DNA of 64,000 nucleotides, from NCBI GenBank assembly GCA_965199585.1, contig CBDASI010000002.1:558001-622000 (forward strand). Reading direction: 5' to 3'. The translations under genes were made by a program, and so were the position numbers. This document shows, one piece after another, positions 26,123-34,706 of this stretch. The notes below the pieces were generated by a model, which searched no databases, was not told the origin of the DNA, and worked only from the letters and a program-made list of their open reading frames with translations. The stretch comes from JAVVHH01 sp965199585 (GTDB lineage Bacteria; Pseudomonadota; Alphaproteobacteria; Acetobacterales; Acetobacteraceae). Every line of letters starts with the position of its first letter. Position 1 is the stretch's first letter.

Positions 26123-27424
26123 TCAAACCGGGGTCCCCGGCGGCAGCAGGTCCTCCGGCGTGATCGGCCGGCGCAGGATCACGAAGTAGCTCACTGCGGC
26201 GAACACGCACATGACCGCGCCCACGATCAGGGCCGGCACGAACGACCCGGTGTACTGCACGATGAACCCGGTCACGATCGGGGCCAGCGCGCCGCCGAGA
26301 TAGCCGCCGAAATTCTGCAGCGAGCCGAGCGAGCCGGTGCTGTTGGCCGGCGCGGCGATGCTGACCATCGCCCAGGCGCAGGTGGTGGCCACCGTGCCGC
26401 AGAACATGGCGCCGCACAGGCAGGCGACAGCGACCGTGTTGCTCGCGATCAGCGCCGTGACCACCACGAAGGCCGCCTCGCCCAGCATGGCCAGGCAGAG
26501 CGGGAACTTGCGGCTGTCGATGCGAGACAGGCCGCGCGCCATCAGCCGGTCGACGATGAAGCCGCCCGACACGCCGCCGAACACCGCGAACGCGTACGGG
26601 ATCGCCGCGACCCAACCAGTGTGCAGCAGGCTCATGTGACGGCCCATCTCGAGGTAGCCGGGCAGCCAGGCGTTGAAGAGCCAGTTGACGTAGATGACGC
26701 CGAAATAGCCCAGCACCATGCCCCAGGTGGTACGGCAGCGGAACAGCCGCTTCCACTCGCCGAACGTCACCGGGTGCGCGGTCTCGGGCGCGTCGCCGGA
26801 GGTGCGGTAGCGGTTCTCCTCGGGCGTCAGCGCCATCTGCGCCGGGTCACGGTAGAGGGCGTACCAGATGACGGCGGCGCCGATCCCCAGCAGGCCCATG
26901 ATGATGAACATCCAGCGCCAGCCGTAGAGCAGCATCAGCGTCGTCAGCAGTGGCGCGGCGATGCCGGTTCCCAAAGTGGAAGCGCTGTTGAAGATGCCGG
27001 AAGCGCGGCCACGGTCGCGCGCGTTGAACCAGTCGCGCACCACGCGCCCGCCGGTGGGGAATTGCGGCGCCTCGCCGATGCCGAGCAGCACGCGGGCGGC
27101 GGCGAACTGGGCGACGCTGCCGACCATGCCGCACAGCAATTGCGCGGTCGACCAAAGAGCCAACCCGGCCGTCAGCAGGCGGCGCGGGCCGAGACGGTCG
27201 ATCAACGGCCCCACGGGCAGTTGTGCGAAGGCATAGGCCCACAGGAATGCCGACAGCAGCAGCCCCATGTCGGACACCGACAGGTTCAGGTCGTGGCGCA
27301 CGAGCGGATTGGCAATCGCCAGCGCGGCGCGGTCGATCGTGTTGATGGCGCCGCTCAGCACCAGCAGGGCGAGCGCCGAGCGCTGGATGAAGCGCAGGCG
27401 CGGGGTCGTCTCGGTCGGGGTCAT
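26123..27424 (-). CDS. MFS transporter (ACS/anion:cation symporter-like)
   Basis: A 433-residue major facilitator with 12 predicted helices. Visible features are the first-helix pattern SGAINTIDRAALAIANPLV, the loop 2-3 motif PLIDRLGPRRLL, the RVLLGIGEAPQFPTGGRVVRDWF segment typical of organic anion (hexuronate, glucarate, phthalate) carriers, and the second-half motif GGFIVDRLMARG. ATG at 27424 follows the thiolase-like gene by two bases; the longer frame reaching 28384 is antisense shadow. It probably imports a carboxylate used by the adjacent enzymes. Confidence 0.9.
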   Translation of the reverse strand: MTPTETTPRLRFIQRSALALLVLSGAINTIDRAALAIANPLVRHDLNLSVSDMGLLLSAFLWAYAFAQLPVGPLIDRLGPRRLLTAGLALWSTAQLLCGMVGSVAQFAAARVLLGIGEAPQFPTGGRVVRDWFNARDRGRASGIFNSASTLGTGIAAPLLTTLMLLYGWRWMFIIMGLLGIGAAVIWYALYRDPAQMALTPEENRYRTSGDAPETAHPVTFGEWKRLFRCRTTWGMVLGYFGVIYVNWLFNAWLPGYLEMGRHMSLLHTGWVAAIPYAFAVFGGVSGGFIVDRLMARGLSRIDSRKFPLCLAMLGEAAFVVVTALIASNTVAVACLCGAMFCGTVATTCAWAMVSIAAPANSTGSLGSLQNFGGYLGGALAPIVTGFIVQYTGSFVPALIVGAVMCVFAAVSYFVILRRPITPEDLLPPGTPV

Positions 27425-27426
27425 GG

Positions 27427-28935
27427 TCAGGCCACCCATTGGTTCAGCCCGTCGTGGCCGGGGGTCAGTCGTCCCTCGTGTCCGATCGCGGTCCGGTCCT
27501 GGGCCATCAGCAGGCCGAGCGTGGCCGTGTCGTCGGCGGGTATGGTCGCCATGCTCCGCGCTCCGTTGGGTAAGCGCAAGACGGCGACGCCTTTGGTGAC
27601 CGCGCCATCGCGGTCGAACAGCACCGTGAAGGTTTCCAGCCGTGCCGGACCGGTGGGATCGTCGGTCACTGGCGGCTTTGCCGCGCCATCGGTGTTGAGG
27701 TCCGACGGGCGCAGCATGGTGTCGGGCGCGGCCGGTCGCCGCCCGAGCAACACTGCGTGGTGCGCGGTGAGGTGGCCGCCCTGGCCGTAGAGCAGGCCGG
27801 GCGACGGGCCGTCCTGCTCGCGCAGGCGTCGGACCATCGCGGCGGCAGCGTGTGCCATGAAACTGTTGAACGGGGCACCGTGGAAGGTGAGGCCGCCGGT
27901 GACGCTGATGGGCGCCGTCTCGGGCAGGCCCAGCACGCGGCGGGCCATCTTCGGCACCACGGGGAAGCAGGTGTAGATTTCCCGCATCCCAACACCGTCC
28001 GCGCCGGCTGCATTCGCCATGGCGTGCAGCACGGCTTCCTGGGCCGGGCTCGAATCGAGACGGGGCCGCGACATCCAGTCCCGCGGCTCCTGCGCCGAGG
28101 CGCCGGCGTGCAGAAACACGAGACGGTGATCCGGGAGGCCGGCGGCGCGGGCCACGGCGAGGCTGGTGAGCAGGATCGCGGCGGCCTGGTTCACCGCGGG
28201 GTTGGCGACCATCAGCTTGGGATATGGCCAGGCGATCATGCGGTTGTCGGGCGTCTCGGTCGCTATCGTCAGCGGGTCGACCGGGGTCCGGATCCACGCG
28301 TTCGGGTTGTTGGCCGCGACATGGGAGAGCGCCGACCATAGCGCGGCGGACTCGGCTCGGGCGGCGGCGGGGGTCTGCCCCCACGCGGCGGCGGTAGCGT
28401 TCTCGTAGAGCGGATACACGGTGATCGGCTCAGTTAAGCCGTGGCGGCGCGCCAGGGGGTGGATGTAGTCGCGGTTGCGGGCCGGAAGCCAGTCGTCGCC
28501 AGTCTGCTGCGCGGCGGTCCGCGGCACGGTCCAGCCAAGCTCGGCACCGGTGCGGCGGGCCCAGGTGGCGGTGTAGCTGGCCTCGCCGCCGCAGATTGCC
28601 GCTACGTCGGCCTCGCCGCGGGCGATCCGCGCCGCCGCTTCGTGCAGGAACTGCACCGGGCTCTGACCGCCGATCTCGCCGTGACGTTGCCAGCGCGGCG
28701 CGGCGCCCAGCCGTTCCGCCAACAGCGCGGGTAGATCGTCGTAGCGCCAGGACACCACGTTGATCACGTCCAGGCTGTTCAACCGTGTCAGCAGCGTCGC
28801 CCCGGCATCGGCTTCCGCGCGCCGCAGTGCCGCCTCGATCAAGGCCGCGGGCTCCTGGCCGGCGGCCCGGTCCACGGGACGATCCTTGATCTCGCCGACG
28901 CCGACGATCACGGGGGTCAAGCTGGCATCCGGCAT
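27427..28935 (-). CDS. Thiolase-like acetyl-CoA acetyltransferase family protein
   Basis: A 502-residue protein of the thiolase-like family sometimes annotated acetyl-CoA acetyltransferase. Conserved pieces are the PVIVGVGEIKDRP start, GGQSPVQFLHEAAARIARGEADVAAICGGEASYT, FPVVPKMARRVLGL, GGLTFHGAPFNSFMAHA and GGHLTAHHAVLLGR. The usual NxxC nucleophile motif of true thiolases is not seen; the equivalent stretch reads GGQSPVQ, so classical thiolytic activity is doubtful. The last 100 residues resemble an appended beta-rich domain. ATG at 28935 has GAGGGA upstream. It leads the unit with the MFS and exported hydrolase genes. Confidence 0.8.
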   Translation of the reverse strand: MPDASLTPVIVGVGEIKDRPVDRAAGQEPAALIEAALRRAEADAGATLLTRLNSLDVINVVSWRYDDLPALLAERLGAAPRWQRHGEIGGQSPVQFLHEAAARIARGEADVAAICGGEASYTATWARRTGAELGWTVPRTAAQQTGDDWLPARNRDYIHPLARRHGLTEPITVYPLYENATAAAWGQTPAAARAESAALWSALSHVAANNPNAWIRTPVDPLTIATETPDNRMIAWPYPKLMVANPAVNQAAAILLTSLAVARAAGLPDHRLVFLHAGASAQEPRDWMSRPRLDSSPAQEAVLHAMANAAGADGVGMREIYTCFPVVPKMARRVLGLPETAPISVTGGLTFHGAPFNSFMAHAAAAMVRRLREQDGPSPGLLYGQGGHLTAHHAVLLGRRPAAPDTMLRPSDLNTDGAAKPPVTDDPTGPARLETFTVLFDRDGAVTKGVAVLRLPNGARSMATIPADDTATLGLLMAQDRTAIGHEGRLTPGHDGLNQWVA

Positions 28936-29024
28936 GGGCAATCCCTCGCGAGGTCTGTCAGAACGCCTCGCCGGCCGCATGCTGTCCGCAACGGAGCTCA
29001 GACGGCAAGCGCTGCCCCCGAAGC

Positions 29025-29492
29025 TCAGGCCAGCGTGTGAATCCTGGCCTCGACGCCGGGTTGACAGAGGTGCGAGAGCGCGTCCGATGCGGCAAGGCCG
29101 AGTAGGATGGTCACCAGCTCGCAATCGTCGATGTGCAGGGCCGCTTGCGCCAGGGTGAACCATTCGCGCTGACGCTGATGCGCTTCGGGCCAGTCCGACA
29201 GCAATTCGGTCACCCGAAGCGGGTAAATGTTTACCGAGCACTCCTTGGACGCGATCGGCAGGCGCTTGGTATAGCGGTAGCTGAACAGCGGCAGCGGACT
29301 GATCACGCCGACGATGCCGGCCTCCTCATAGGCCTCCTTGGCGGCAAGCTCCGGCTCGGTGAGCCGTTTCTCGGACCAGCCTTTCGGCAGAATCCAGCGC
29401 CCGGTGTCGCGACTGGTGATGAGCATCGCCAATGTCTCGCCGTCCGCTACCTTGAACGGAAGTGCTGCACATTGGCGACCATCCTTACGCAT
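29025..29492 (-). CDS. Nudix hydrolase
   Basis: About 155 residues with a Nudix fold. The Nudix box is recognisable as GWSEKRLTEPELAAKEAYEEAG, following the WILPKG strand; it departs from the consensus in spacing before the helix and has lysine in place of arginine in the REUXEE core. This spacing occurs in an alphaproteobacterial subgroup related to diadenosine-polyphosphate hydrolases. ATG at 29492 lies inside the end of the upstream small gene (eight-base overlap), so the two are probably translated together; the frame extends to 29534. The substrate, presumably a nucleoside diphosphate derivative, is unknown. Confidence 0.8.
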   Translation of the reverse strand: MRKDGRQCAALPFKVADGETLAMLITSRDTGRWILPKGWSEKRLTEPELAAKEAYEEAGIVGVISPLPLFSYRYTKRLPIASKECSVNIYPLRVTELLSDWPEAHQRQREWFTLAQAALHIDDCELVTILLGLAASDALSHLCQPGVEARIHTLA

Positions 29493-29673
29493 CGCGGATT
29501 TCGACCCTTCGACCGTCGAGCATGGAGGTGGCAAACATTGCGAGCGCGTGCGCTTCGTGGTGCAGGCCGACGCGATCGGTGTCGTTGGCGAGTTGCAGCA
29601 GGCGATTGGCCAGGATCTGGTGACAACCGGTCGAGCTTAGGGTGGTCTGGGCACTTTGGGCATTGTGAAGCAT
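29485..29673 (-). CDS. Small hypothetical protein coupled to the Nudix gene
   Basis: About 62 residues from ATG at 29673, or 77 from 29718. The sequence is helical (HQILANRLLQLANDTDRVG, then LHHEAHALAMFATSMLDGRR) with no signal peptide, membrane segment or recognised motif. It overlaps the start of the Nudix gene by eight bases, a layout that favours a real translated gene over chance. Function unknown. Confidence 0.5.
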   Translation of the reverse strand: MLHNAQSAQTTLSSTGCHQILANRLLQLANDTDRVGLHHEAHALAMFATSMLDGRRVEIRDA

Positions 29674-29769
29674 TGGGTTTTCCGTTTGGACGTCGATTTT
29701 CAAGTTCTTGCTTATCATTCTGGTTCTGAAGAAATCGTTAATGTGTGATTACACGCAAGGGCTGTCGTC

Positions 29770-30366
29770 CTATGCGAGAGCGAATAACGGTGTGGCACAG
29801 GTCACACGCCGGATCGGCGCCGAGCCTAGAGCAATGCAACCTGCTATGAACCTGCCGGGATCGGCAGTCACGATCGACTGCAGGTGCACCCGCTGGGGAA
29901 CCGACAATTTTGTCGGGCTGACCGGTGGCTCGTCCGGATCGAGACCGTCCCTAATCCATACCCGTCCGTGCTCCCGCGCTACCACCCGAGGCGTCGCTGC
30001 ATCGCCCAGCCACCAGACCGGAACCGACGCGAGCAACAGGGGTTGGCCGAGCAACAGACGGCACAACGCTGGGAGGAACGCCGCCAGCATCGGCGCTTGT
30101 AAGAGTGCTGCGGCTGGATGCCGCCCGAAGTCGTCGCGCGTCACGCGCCACACACCGTCAGAGCACAACATGAGGTCGGCGGTGTAGGTTTGTAGAGGCC
30201 ATCCGGTAAAAACCTGTTTTCCGAGAAGCCGTTCGGGCAAAGCCCTCGAGGCGACGATCCGCCGCTCACCCTGAAGATCGGCCCAGACGGTGCCCAGAAG
30301 CCGCGCTCGCTGCTCGAGCGCCGCCTGCCGCGCACAGGCCAGCTTGGCATCCGCCAGCGACGTCAT
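29770..30366 (-). CDS. Fragment related to circularly permuted ATP-grasp proteins
   Basis: A 198-residue protein. The stretches TADLMLCSDGVWRVTRDDFGRHP and ASVPVWWLGDAATPRVVAREHGRVWIRD resemble two consecutive pieces of the circularly permuted type 2 ATP-grasp family (pattern DLxRxxDGxWxVLxDxxxxPxGxG, then PxVPTWWCG, then a LDRLVIRP-like strand). Those proteins are normally about 470-800 residues, and here the nucleotide-binding remainder is absent. It may be a decayed or domain-only derivative. The frame is intact from ATG at 30366 and no partner gene adjoins it. The link rests on remembered family patterns and is tentative. Confidence 0.45.
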   Translation of the reverse strand: MTSLADAKLACARQAALEQRARLLGTVWADLQGERRIVASRALPERLLGKQVFTGWPLQTYTADLMLCSDGVWRVTRDDFGRHPAAALLQAPMLAAFLPALCRLLLGQPLLLASVPVWWLGDAATPRVVAREHGRVWIRDGLDPDEPPVSPTKLSVPQRVHLQSIVTADPGRFIAGCIALGSAPIRRVTCATPLFALA

Positions 30367-30429
30367 GACGCCCCTCCCCTCGCCGATCGGTACAGCCTAC
30401 CGGCGAGAGGTTAAGCGCCGGTTAGCGGA

Positions 30430-31752
30430 TCAGCCATAAACGAGGTTCGGCAGGCCCATCGCGATGCCGGGCACGACGGAGAGGATCACCACGGCGAGCG
30501 CCATCAGGATGACGAAGGGCAGCGTGCCCCAGATGATCGGGCCGAGGCCGATATCGGGCGCGATGCGATTGATGACGAAGATGTTGAGGCCGACCGGCGG
30601 ATGGATCAGGCCCATCTCCATCACCACCGCCATGACCACGCCGAACCAGATTAGGTCGAATCCGGCCGCCTTCAACGGCGGCAGTATAATCGGCGCGGTC
30701 ATCAGGATGATGGATACAGGCGGCAAAAAGAAGCCGAGCGCCACCACCAGTAAGAGGATCGCCAGCAGCAGCAGCCAGCGGCCGAGGTGCAGCCCGACGA
30801 TCCAGCCGGCGGCGTCCTGACTGATGTGCAGGTAACTCATCACATAGGAGTAGAGCAGGCTCATGCCGATGATCATGAGCAGCATGCCGCTTTCACCCAG
30901 CGTGCCGGCGAAGATCGGCTTGAGATCGGCCGGCTTGTACGCGCGATAGACGATCGCGATCAGGATGAGCGCCAGCACGGCGCCGAGCCCGGCGGTCTCG
31001 CTCGGGGTGGCGATGCCACCGTAGAGCGCGACCATCACGCCGGTGAGCAGGATCAGGAACGGCACGACGCGCGGCAACGCGGCGAAGCGCTGGCGCATCG
31101 TGTAGGTGTCCTGACGCAGAATCTCGCTGCCGGCCTCGGCGGCGGCGAACTCATGGCGCCAGCGGAAGATGGCATAGGTCGAGAACAGCACTACCAGCAG
31201 GATACCCGGCCCGATACCGGCGAGGAACAAACGCCCCAGCGATTGCTCGGCGGCGACGGCGTAGAGGATGAGCACGATGCTCGGCGGCAGCAGGATGCCG
31301 AGCGTACCCCCTGCGGCGACCAGCCCGGCGGCGAAGCCCGGCGAGTAACCGCGGCGGCGCATCTCGGGGATGCCGGAACTGCCGATGGCGCTGCAGGTGG
31401 CCGGGCTGGAGCCGGCCATGGCGGCGAACAGGCCGCAGGCGATGACCACGGCGACGCCGAGGCCGCCGGGAACGCGGCCGAGCCAGGTGTGTAGCGCGTC
31501 GTAGAGGTCCTTGCCGGCCCTGGACTTGCCGATCGCGGCACCCTTGAGGATGAACAGCGGGATGGTCAGCAGGGTGATGCTGGCTAGCTCCTCGTAGACG
31601 TTCTGCGCGACGGTATCGAGCGAGGCGGCGGGCATGAAGCCGACCATGAACAGCGTCGCCACACCGCCGAGGGCGAAGGCGATCGGCATGCCCGAAAACA
31701 GGGCGACCAGCGTGGCGGCGCCATACATCAGGCCGATCTGGAGCGTGCTCAT
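30430..31752 (-). CDS. dctM: TRAP transporter large membrane subunit (DctM)
   Basis: A 440-residue DctM-type protein with about 12 membrane helices. Family wording is clear: SGMPIAFALGG near the start, LTIPLFILKGAAIGKSRAGKDLYDAL, AMAGSSPATCSAIGSSGIPEM, GTLGILLPPSIVLILYA and MGLIHPPVGLNIFVIN. It provides the sodium-driven transport path of a tripartite importer. ATG at 31752 overlaps the stop of the DctQ gene (ATGA), and the frame reaching further upstream is shadow. By context with uronate dehydrogenase it may carry a uronate, but this is inference. Confidence 0.93.
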   Translation of the reverse strand: MSTLQIGLMYGAATLVALFSGMPIAFALGGVATLFMVGFMPAASLDTVAQNVYEELASITLLTIPLFILKGAAIGKSRAGKDLYDALHTWLGRVPGGLGVAVVIACGLFAAMAGSSPATCSAIGSSGIPEMRRRGYSPGFAAGLVAAGGTLGILLPPSIVLILYAVAAEQSLGRLFLAGIGPGILLVVLFSTYAIFRWRHEFAAAEAGSEILRQDTYTMRQRFAALPRVVPFLILLTGVMVALYGGIATPSETAGLGAVLALILIAIVYRAYKPADLKPIFAGTLGESGMLLMIIGMSLLYSYVMSYLHISQDAAGWIVGLHLGRWLLLLAILLLVVALGFFLPPVSIILMTAPIILPPLKAAGFDLIWFGVVMAVVMEMGLIHPPVGLNIFVINRIAPDIGLGPIIWGTLPFVILMALAVVILSVVPGIAMGLPNLVYG

Positions 31753-32345
31753 CCGACGGGGAGCGGCGGCGAGGGTGCGAGATGGGCGGGCTGGCTGCTG
31801 CGATGCCGGCTGCCGAGGACCTGCAGCAGGAGTTGCACGGCCAGAAGGCTCATGCCGAGCGCCATGCAGCCATAGGGGATCCAGAGCGGCGGCCCCCAAG
31901 CCGACGGCGTGATCTGACCCTCGTCCCAAGCTTCGTAGAATAGAGCCCAGCTCTTCCAGGCGAAGAACGTCACGAACAGGAAGCTGCATAGGTCGGCCAG
32001 CACCTTGCGGACCGCGTCGATGCCGGGCGGCAGGATATGGGTCAGCGCGTCGATGGCGACGTGGCCGCGCTTGGCCTGGATCCAGCCGGCGGCGCCAAAG
32101 GTCGCGCCGATGAGGAGGAAGGTGCTGAGCTCGTCCTGCCAGTCGCTGGGGATGGCGAAGAAGTAGCGGCCCATGACTTCCCAGGTCAGCACCCCGCCGG
32201 CGGCGGCGATGGCGAGCGCGGAGCCGACCGCCAGCACGGCGTTGATGCCGCTGACGGCGGTTTGGAGCGACCCGAGCAGCCCGGCCCGCGGCACGTCCGC
32301 CGCCGGCATCGAGCCTGCGGCGGCATCGATGCCGTGGGTGCTCAC
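31749..32345 (-). CDS. dctQ: TRAP transporter small membrane subunit (DctQ)
   Basis: A 198-residue protein with four membrane helices and the DctQ pattern: a first helix around VLAVGSALAIAAAGGVLTWEVMGRYFF, then PSDWQDELSTFLLIGATFGAAGWIQAKRGHVAID. It stabilises the DctM subunit. The start is GTG at 32345, whose last two bases and the following A form the TGA stop of the binding-protein gene (GTGA), so translation is coupled. Confidence 0.9.
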   Translation of the reverse strand: MSTHGIDAAAGSMPAADVPRAGLLGSLQTAVSGINAVLAVGSALAIAAAGGVLTWEVMGRYFFAIPSDWQDELSTFLLIGATFGAAGWIQAKRGHVAIDALTHILPPGIDAVRKVLADLCSFLFVTFFAWKSWALFYEAWDEGQITPSAWGPPLWIPYGCMALGMSLLAVQLLLQVLGSRHRSSQPAHLAPSPPLPVG

Positions 32346-33364
32346 GCGGCGACTGCTTCGGCAGCCTTCAGCAGGGCGGCGTTGGCGGCGCTCTTGTCGG
32401 CGTAGTCCTTCCAGGCCGTGCTCTCGGCGAGCGGGCGCCATTTGGCGATGGCGGCGGCATCCATGTCGCGGATAGTGGCGCCAGCCTTGCCGTAGACCCG
32501 GCCCAGCTCCTCGTCGTCGGCCTTAGCCGCCGCGGTGGCGAAGGGTTCCATCGAGGCGCCGACCGTGGTGACGACCTTCTGCTGGTCGGGCGTAAGGCTG
32601 TCGTAGATCTGCTTGGACATCAGCAGCGGCTCGAACATGAACCAGAAGCTGCCCTTGGCGCCGGTGGTGACGGCCTTGCTGATCTCCTCGAGGCGGAACG
32701 AGATCAGGCTGGTCGACGAGGTGACGGCGGCGTCGAGCGAGCCGGTTTGCATGGCGGCGTAGATCTCATTCGATGGCACCGAGCTGATGATACCGCCGGC
32801 CTGCTTGAGCATGAGGTCGAACTCGCGCGAACCGCCGCGGACCTTGAGGCCCTTGGTGTCGTCCGGCACGACGATCGGGGTCGAGCGGGAGGCGATGCCG
32901 CCGGCCTGCCACACCCAGGTGAGTATCTTGACGCCGCGCTTGTCGAGCAGCGCCGTCAGCTCCTCGCCGATCTTGGCGGTCTTCCAGGCCATGCCCTGCT
33001 CGTAGGACGTCACCAGGCAGGGCATGAGGCCGATGTTGACCTCGGGGACTTCGCCGCCGGCATAGGCGAGCGGGTAGATCGACAGGTCGAGCGCACCGCG
33101 GCGCAGGGCGGAGAACTGGGCGACGGTCTTCATCAGCGAGGAGCCGGGATACACCTCGAATTTCAGCTCGCCATTGGTCTGCTTGGTGACCTCGTCGGCG
33201 AACCTGCGGGTTAGGCGGTCGCGGAAGTCGCCGGAGTCAGTGGTGCCGCCAGGAAATTGATGGCTGATCTTGAGGGTGCGCGGCTCGGCAGAGGCACGAC
33301 CGGCGCGGAGCAGCGCAGGGGCGCCGAGCAGGGAGCCCATCAAGACGCGGCGACTAACAGACAT
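32342..33364 (-). CDS. dctP: TRAP transporter periplasmic binding protein (DctP)
   Basis: About 340 residues. An N-terminal export signal with a twin-arginine-like SRRVLMGSLLGAPALLRAG stretch precedes a DctP-type domain: TLKISHQFPGG, RFADEVTKQTNGELKFEVYPGSSL, DTKGLKVRGGSREFDLMLKQAGG and VPSNEIYAAMQTGSLDAAV. The arginine of the GLKVRGG segment corresponds to the family residue that salt-bridges ligand carboxylates. ATG at 33364 has GGGAG upstream. The divergent Nudix gene begins 81 bases away, so that interval should hold both promoters. Confidence 0.92.
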   Translation of the reverse strand: MSVSRRVLMGSLLGAPALLRAGRASAEPRTLKISHQFPGGTTDSGDFRDRLTRRFADEVTKQTNGELKFEVYPGSSLMKTVAQFSALRRGALDLSIYPLAYAGGEVPEVNIGLMPCLVTSYEQGMAWKTAKIGEELTALLDKRGVKILTWVWQAGGIASRSTPIVVPDDTKGLKVRGGSREFDLMLKQAGGIISSVPSNEIYAAMQTGSLDAAVTSSTSLISFRLEEISKAVTTGAKGSFWFMFEPLLMSKQIYDSLTPDQQKVVTTVGASMEPFATAAAKADDEELGRVYGKAGATIRDMDAAAIAKWRPLAESTAWKDYADKSAANAALLKAAEAVAA

Positions 33365-33445
33365 GACGTGCTCCCAACCGTTGCGCAGTGTTCTCGACAT
33401 GCGCTTCGGGGCATTATGAGTGCTGTATGAGGCGACAACAAGCAC

Positions 33446-33895
33446 GTGACTGATCGGGAGTATCCGGTGCGACCGATGGTCGGCATCGGCATCGTCATGC
33501 TCAAGCCGGATCCGTCAGGCACTCCGTCGGTGCTGCTCGTGCGGCGGGCCAAGGCGCCGTCGCTTGGGCAATGGGCGCTACCGGGCGGAGGGCAGGAACT
33601 GGGGGAGACGGCCGAAGCGGCCGCGCGGCGCGAGCTGTTCGAGGAGGCCGGGCTTGAGGCCGGGGCGATGCACCTGGCCGCGAACGTGGATAGCATCCAT
33701 CGCGACGAGACCGGGCGCATCCGCTTCCACTATACGATTTTGGACTTCGCCGCGCTCTGGCGGGGCGGCGAGCCGGTGGCCGGCGACGACGTCTCGGCCG
33801 CGGTGTTCGCGCCGCTCGACGCGCTGGAGCCGTTCGCGCTGTGGAGCGAGGCCCATCGGGTGATCGCGATCGCGCGCGGCCTCCTCGACCTATGA
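33446..33895 (+). CDS. Nudix hydrolase
   Basis: A 149-residue Nudix protein with a near-consensus Nudix box, GGGQELGETAEAAARRELFEEAGL (residues about 46-69), following WALPGG. The overall form resembles ADP-ribose/NADH pyrophosphatase-type members. The start is GTG at 33446; an alternative ATG ten codons further in (MVGIGIVML) would still give an intact domain. It is followed by the uronate dehydrogenase gene after 18 bases, so the two are probably co-transcribed and divergent from the TRAP genes. Confidence 0.88.
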   Translation: MTDREYPVRPMVGIGIVMLKPDPSGTPSVLLVRRAKAPSLGQWALPGGGQELGETAEAAARRELFEEAGLEAGAMHLAANVDSIHRDETGRIRFHYTILDFAALWRGGEPVAGDDVSAAVFAPLDALEPFALWSEAHRVIAIARGLLDL

Positions 33896-33913
33896 CCATT
33901 TGGAGAGAGCATC

Positions 33914-34702
33914 ATGGCCAAGCCTGACAAACCCGTGCTGATCACCGGCGCTTCCGGCAACCTCGGCCGGTTCCTGGCCAAGACGCTGGCGGCCGACGGA
34001 TGGACGCTGCGGCTGACCGACATGGCGCCGTTTCCCGACGAGCTGCCGGCGGGGGCGAGCTTCCGCCGGGTCGACCTGGCGGACGGGGTGGAGGTGATAC
34101 GGCTGATCGAGGGATGCGGGCTGGTGCTGCATTTCGGCGGGGCGTCGACGGATGAGTGGGCGTTCGAGTCCGTCGTCGATGCCAATCTACGCGGGCTGTA
34201 TCATGTGTATGAGGGGGCGCGGCTGGCCGGGGCGCGGGTGGTGTTCGCAAGTTCGAACCACGCGATCGGGTTCCATGAACGGACGGAGACGCTGGACGCG
34301 GATTGTTCGTTGCTACCCGACAGCCTGTATGGCGCATCCAAGGCGTTCGGTGAGGTGCTGGCGCGGCTCTACTGGCTGAAGCACGGGGTCGAGAGCGTGC
34401 TGGTGCGGATCGGGTCGTGCTTTCCGGAGCCGATCGACGAGCGGATGCTGTCGACCTGGCTGTCGTATGCGGACCTTGGGCGGATGATGGTCGCCTGCGG
34501 CACGGCGCCCACGGTCGGATGCTCGCTGCTGTGGGGCGCGTCGAACAACAAGCGGAGCTTCTGGGGTCAGGACGACCGCGCCGCGATCGGTTGGTCGCCG
34601 CAGGACAGCGCCGATGCGTTCGAGAACAAGGTGCTCGGCAAGCTGAGCGGCAGCCCGGTCGCCGAGAAATATCAGGGCGGGATCTACACGTCCCGCGGCT
34701 GA
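33914..34702 (+). CDS. udh: Uronate dehydrogenase (NAD-dependent)
   Basis: A 262-residue short-chain-type NAD enzyme matching uronate dehydrogenase. The nucleotide-binding GASGNLGR (about 12-19), ANLRGLYHVYEGARLAG, VFASSNHAIGFHER, the catalytic YGASK and the highly characteristic RIGSCFPEPIDERMLSTWLSY and GWSPQDSADAFENK blocks are all present. The family oxidises galacturonate or glucuronate to the aldarolactone in the cytoplasm. GGAGAGAG precedes the ATG. The nearby TRAP importer fits uronate uptake, but no lactone isomerase or downstream keto-sugar enzymes are found in the window. Confidence 0.88.
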   Translation: MAKPDKPVLITGASGNLGRFLAKTLAADGWTLRLTDMAPFPDELPAGASFRRVDLADGVEVIRLIEGCGLVLHFGGASTDEWAFESVVDANLRGLYHVYEGARLAGARVVFASSNHAIGFHERTETLDADCSLLPDSLYGASKAFGEVLARLYWLKHGVESVLVRIGSCFPEPIDERMLSTWLSYADLGRMMVACGTAPTVGCSLLWGASNNKRSFWGQDDRAAIGWSPQDSADAFENKVLGKLSGSPVAEKYQGGIYTSRG

Positions 34703-34706
34703 AGGC

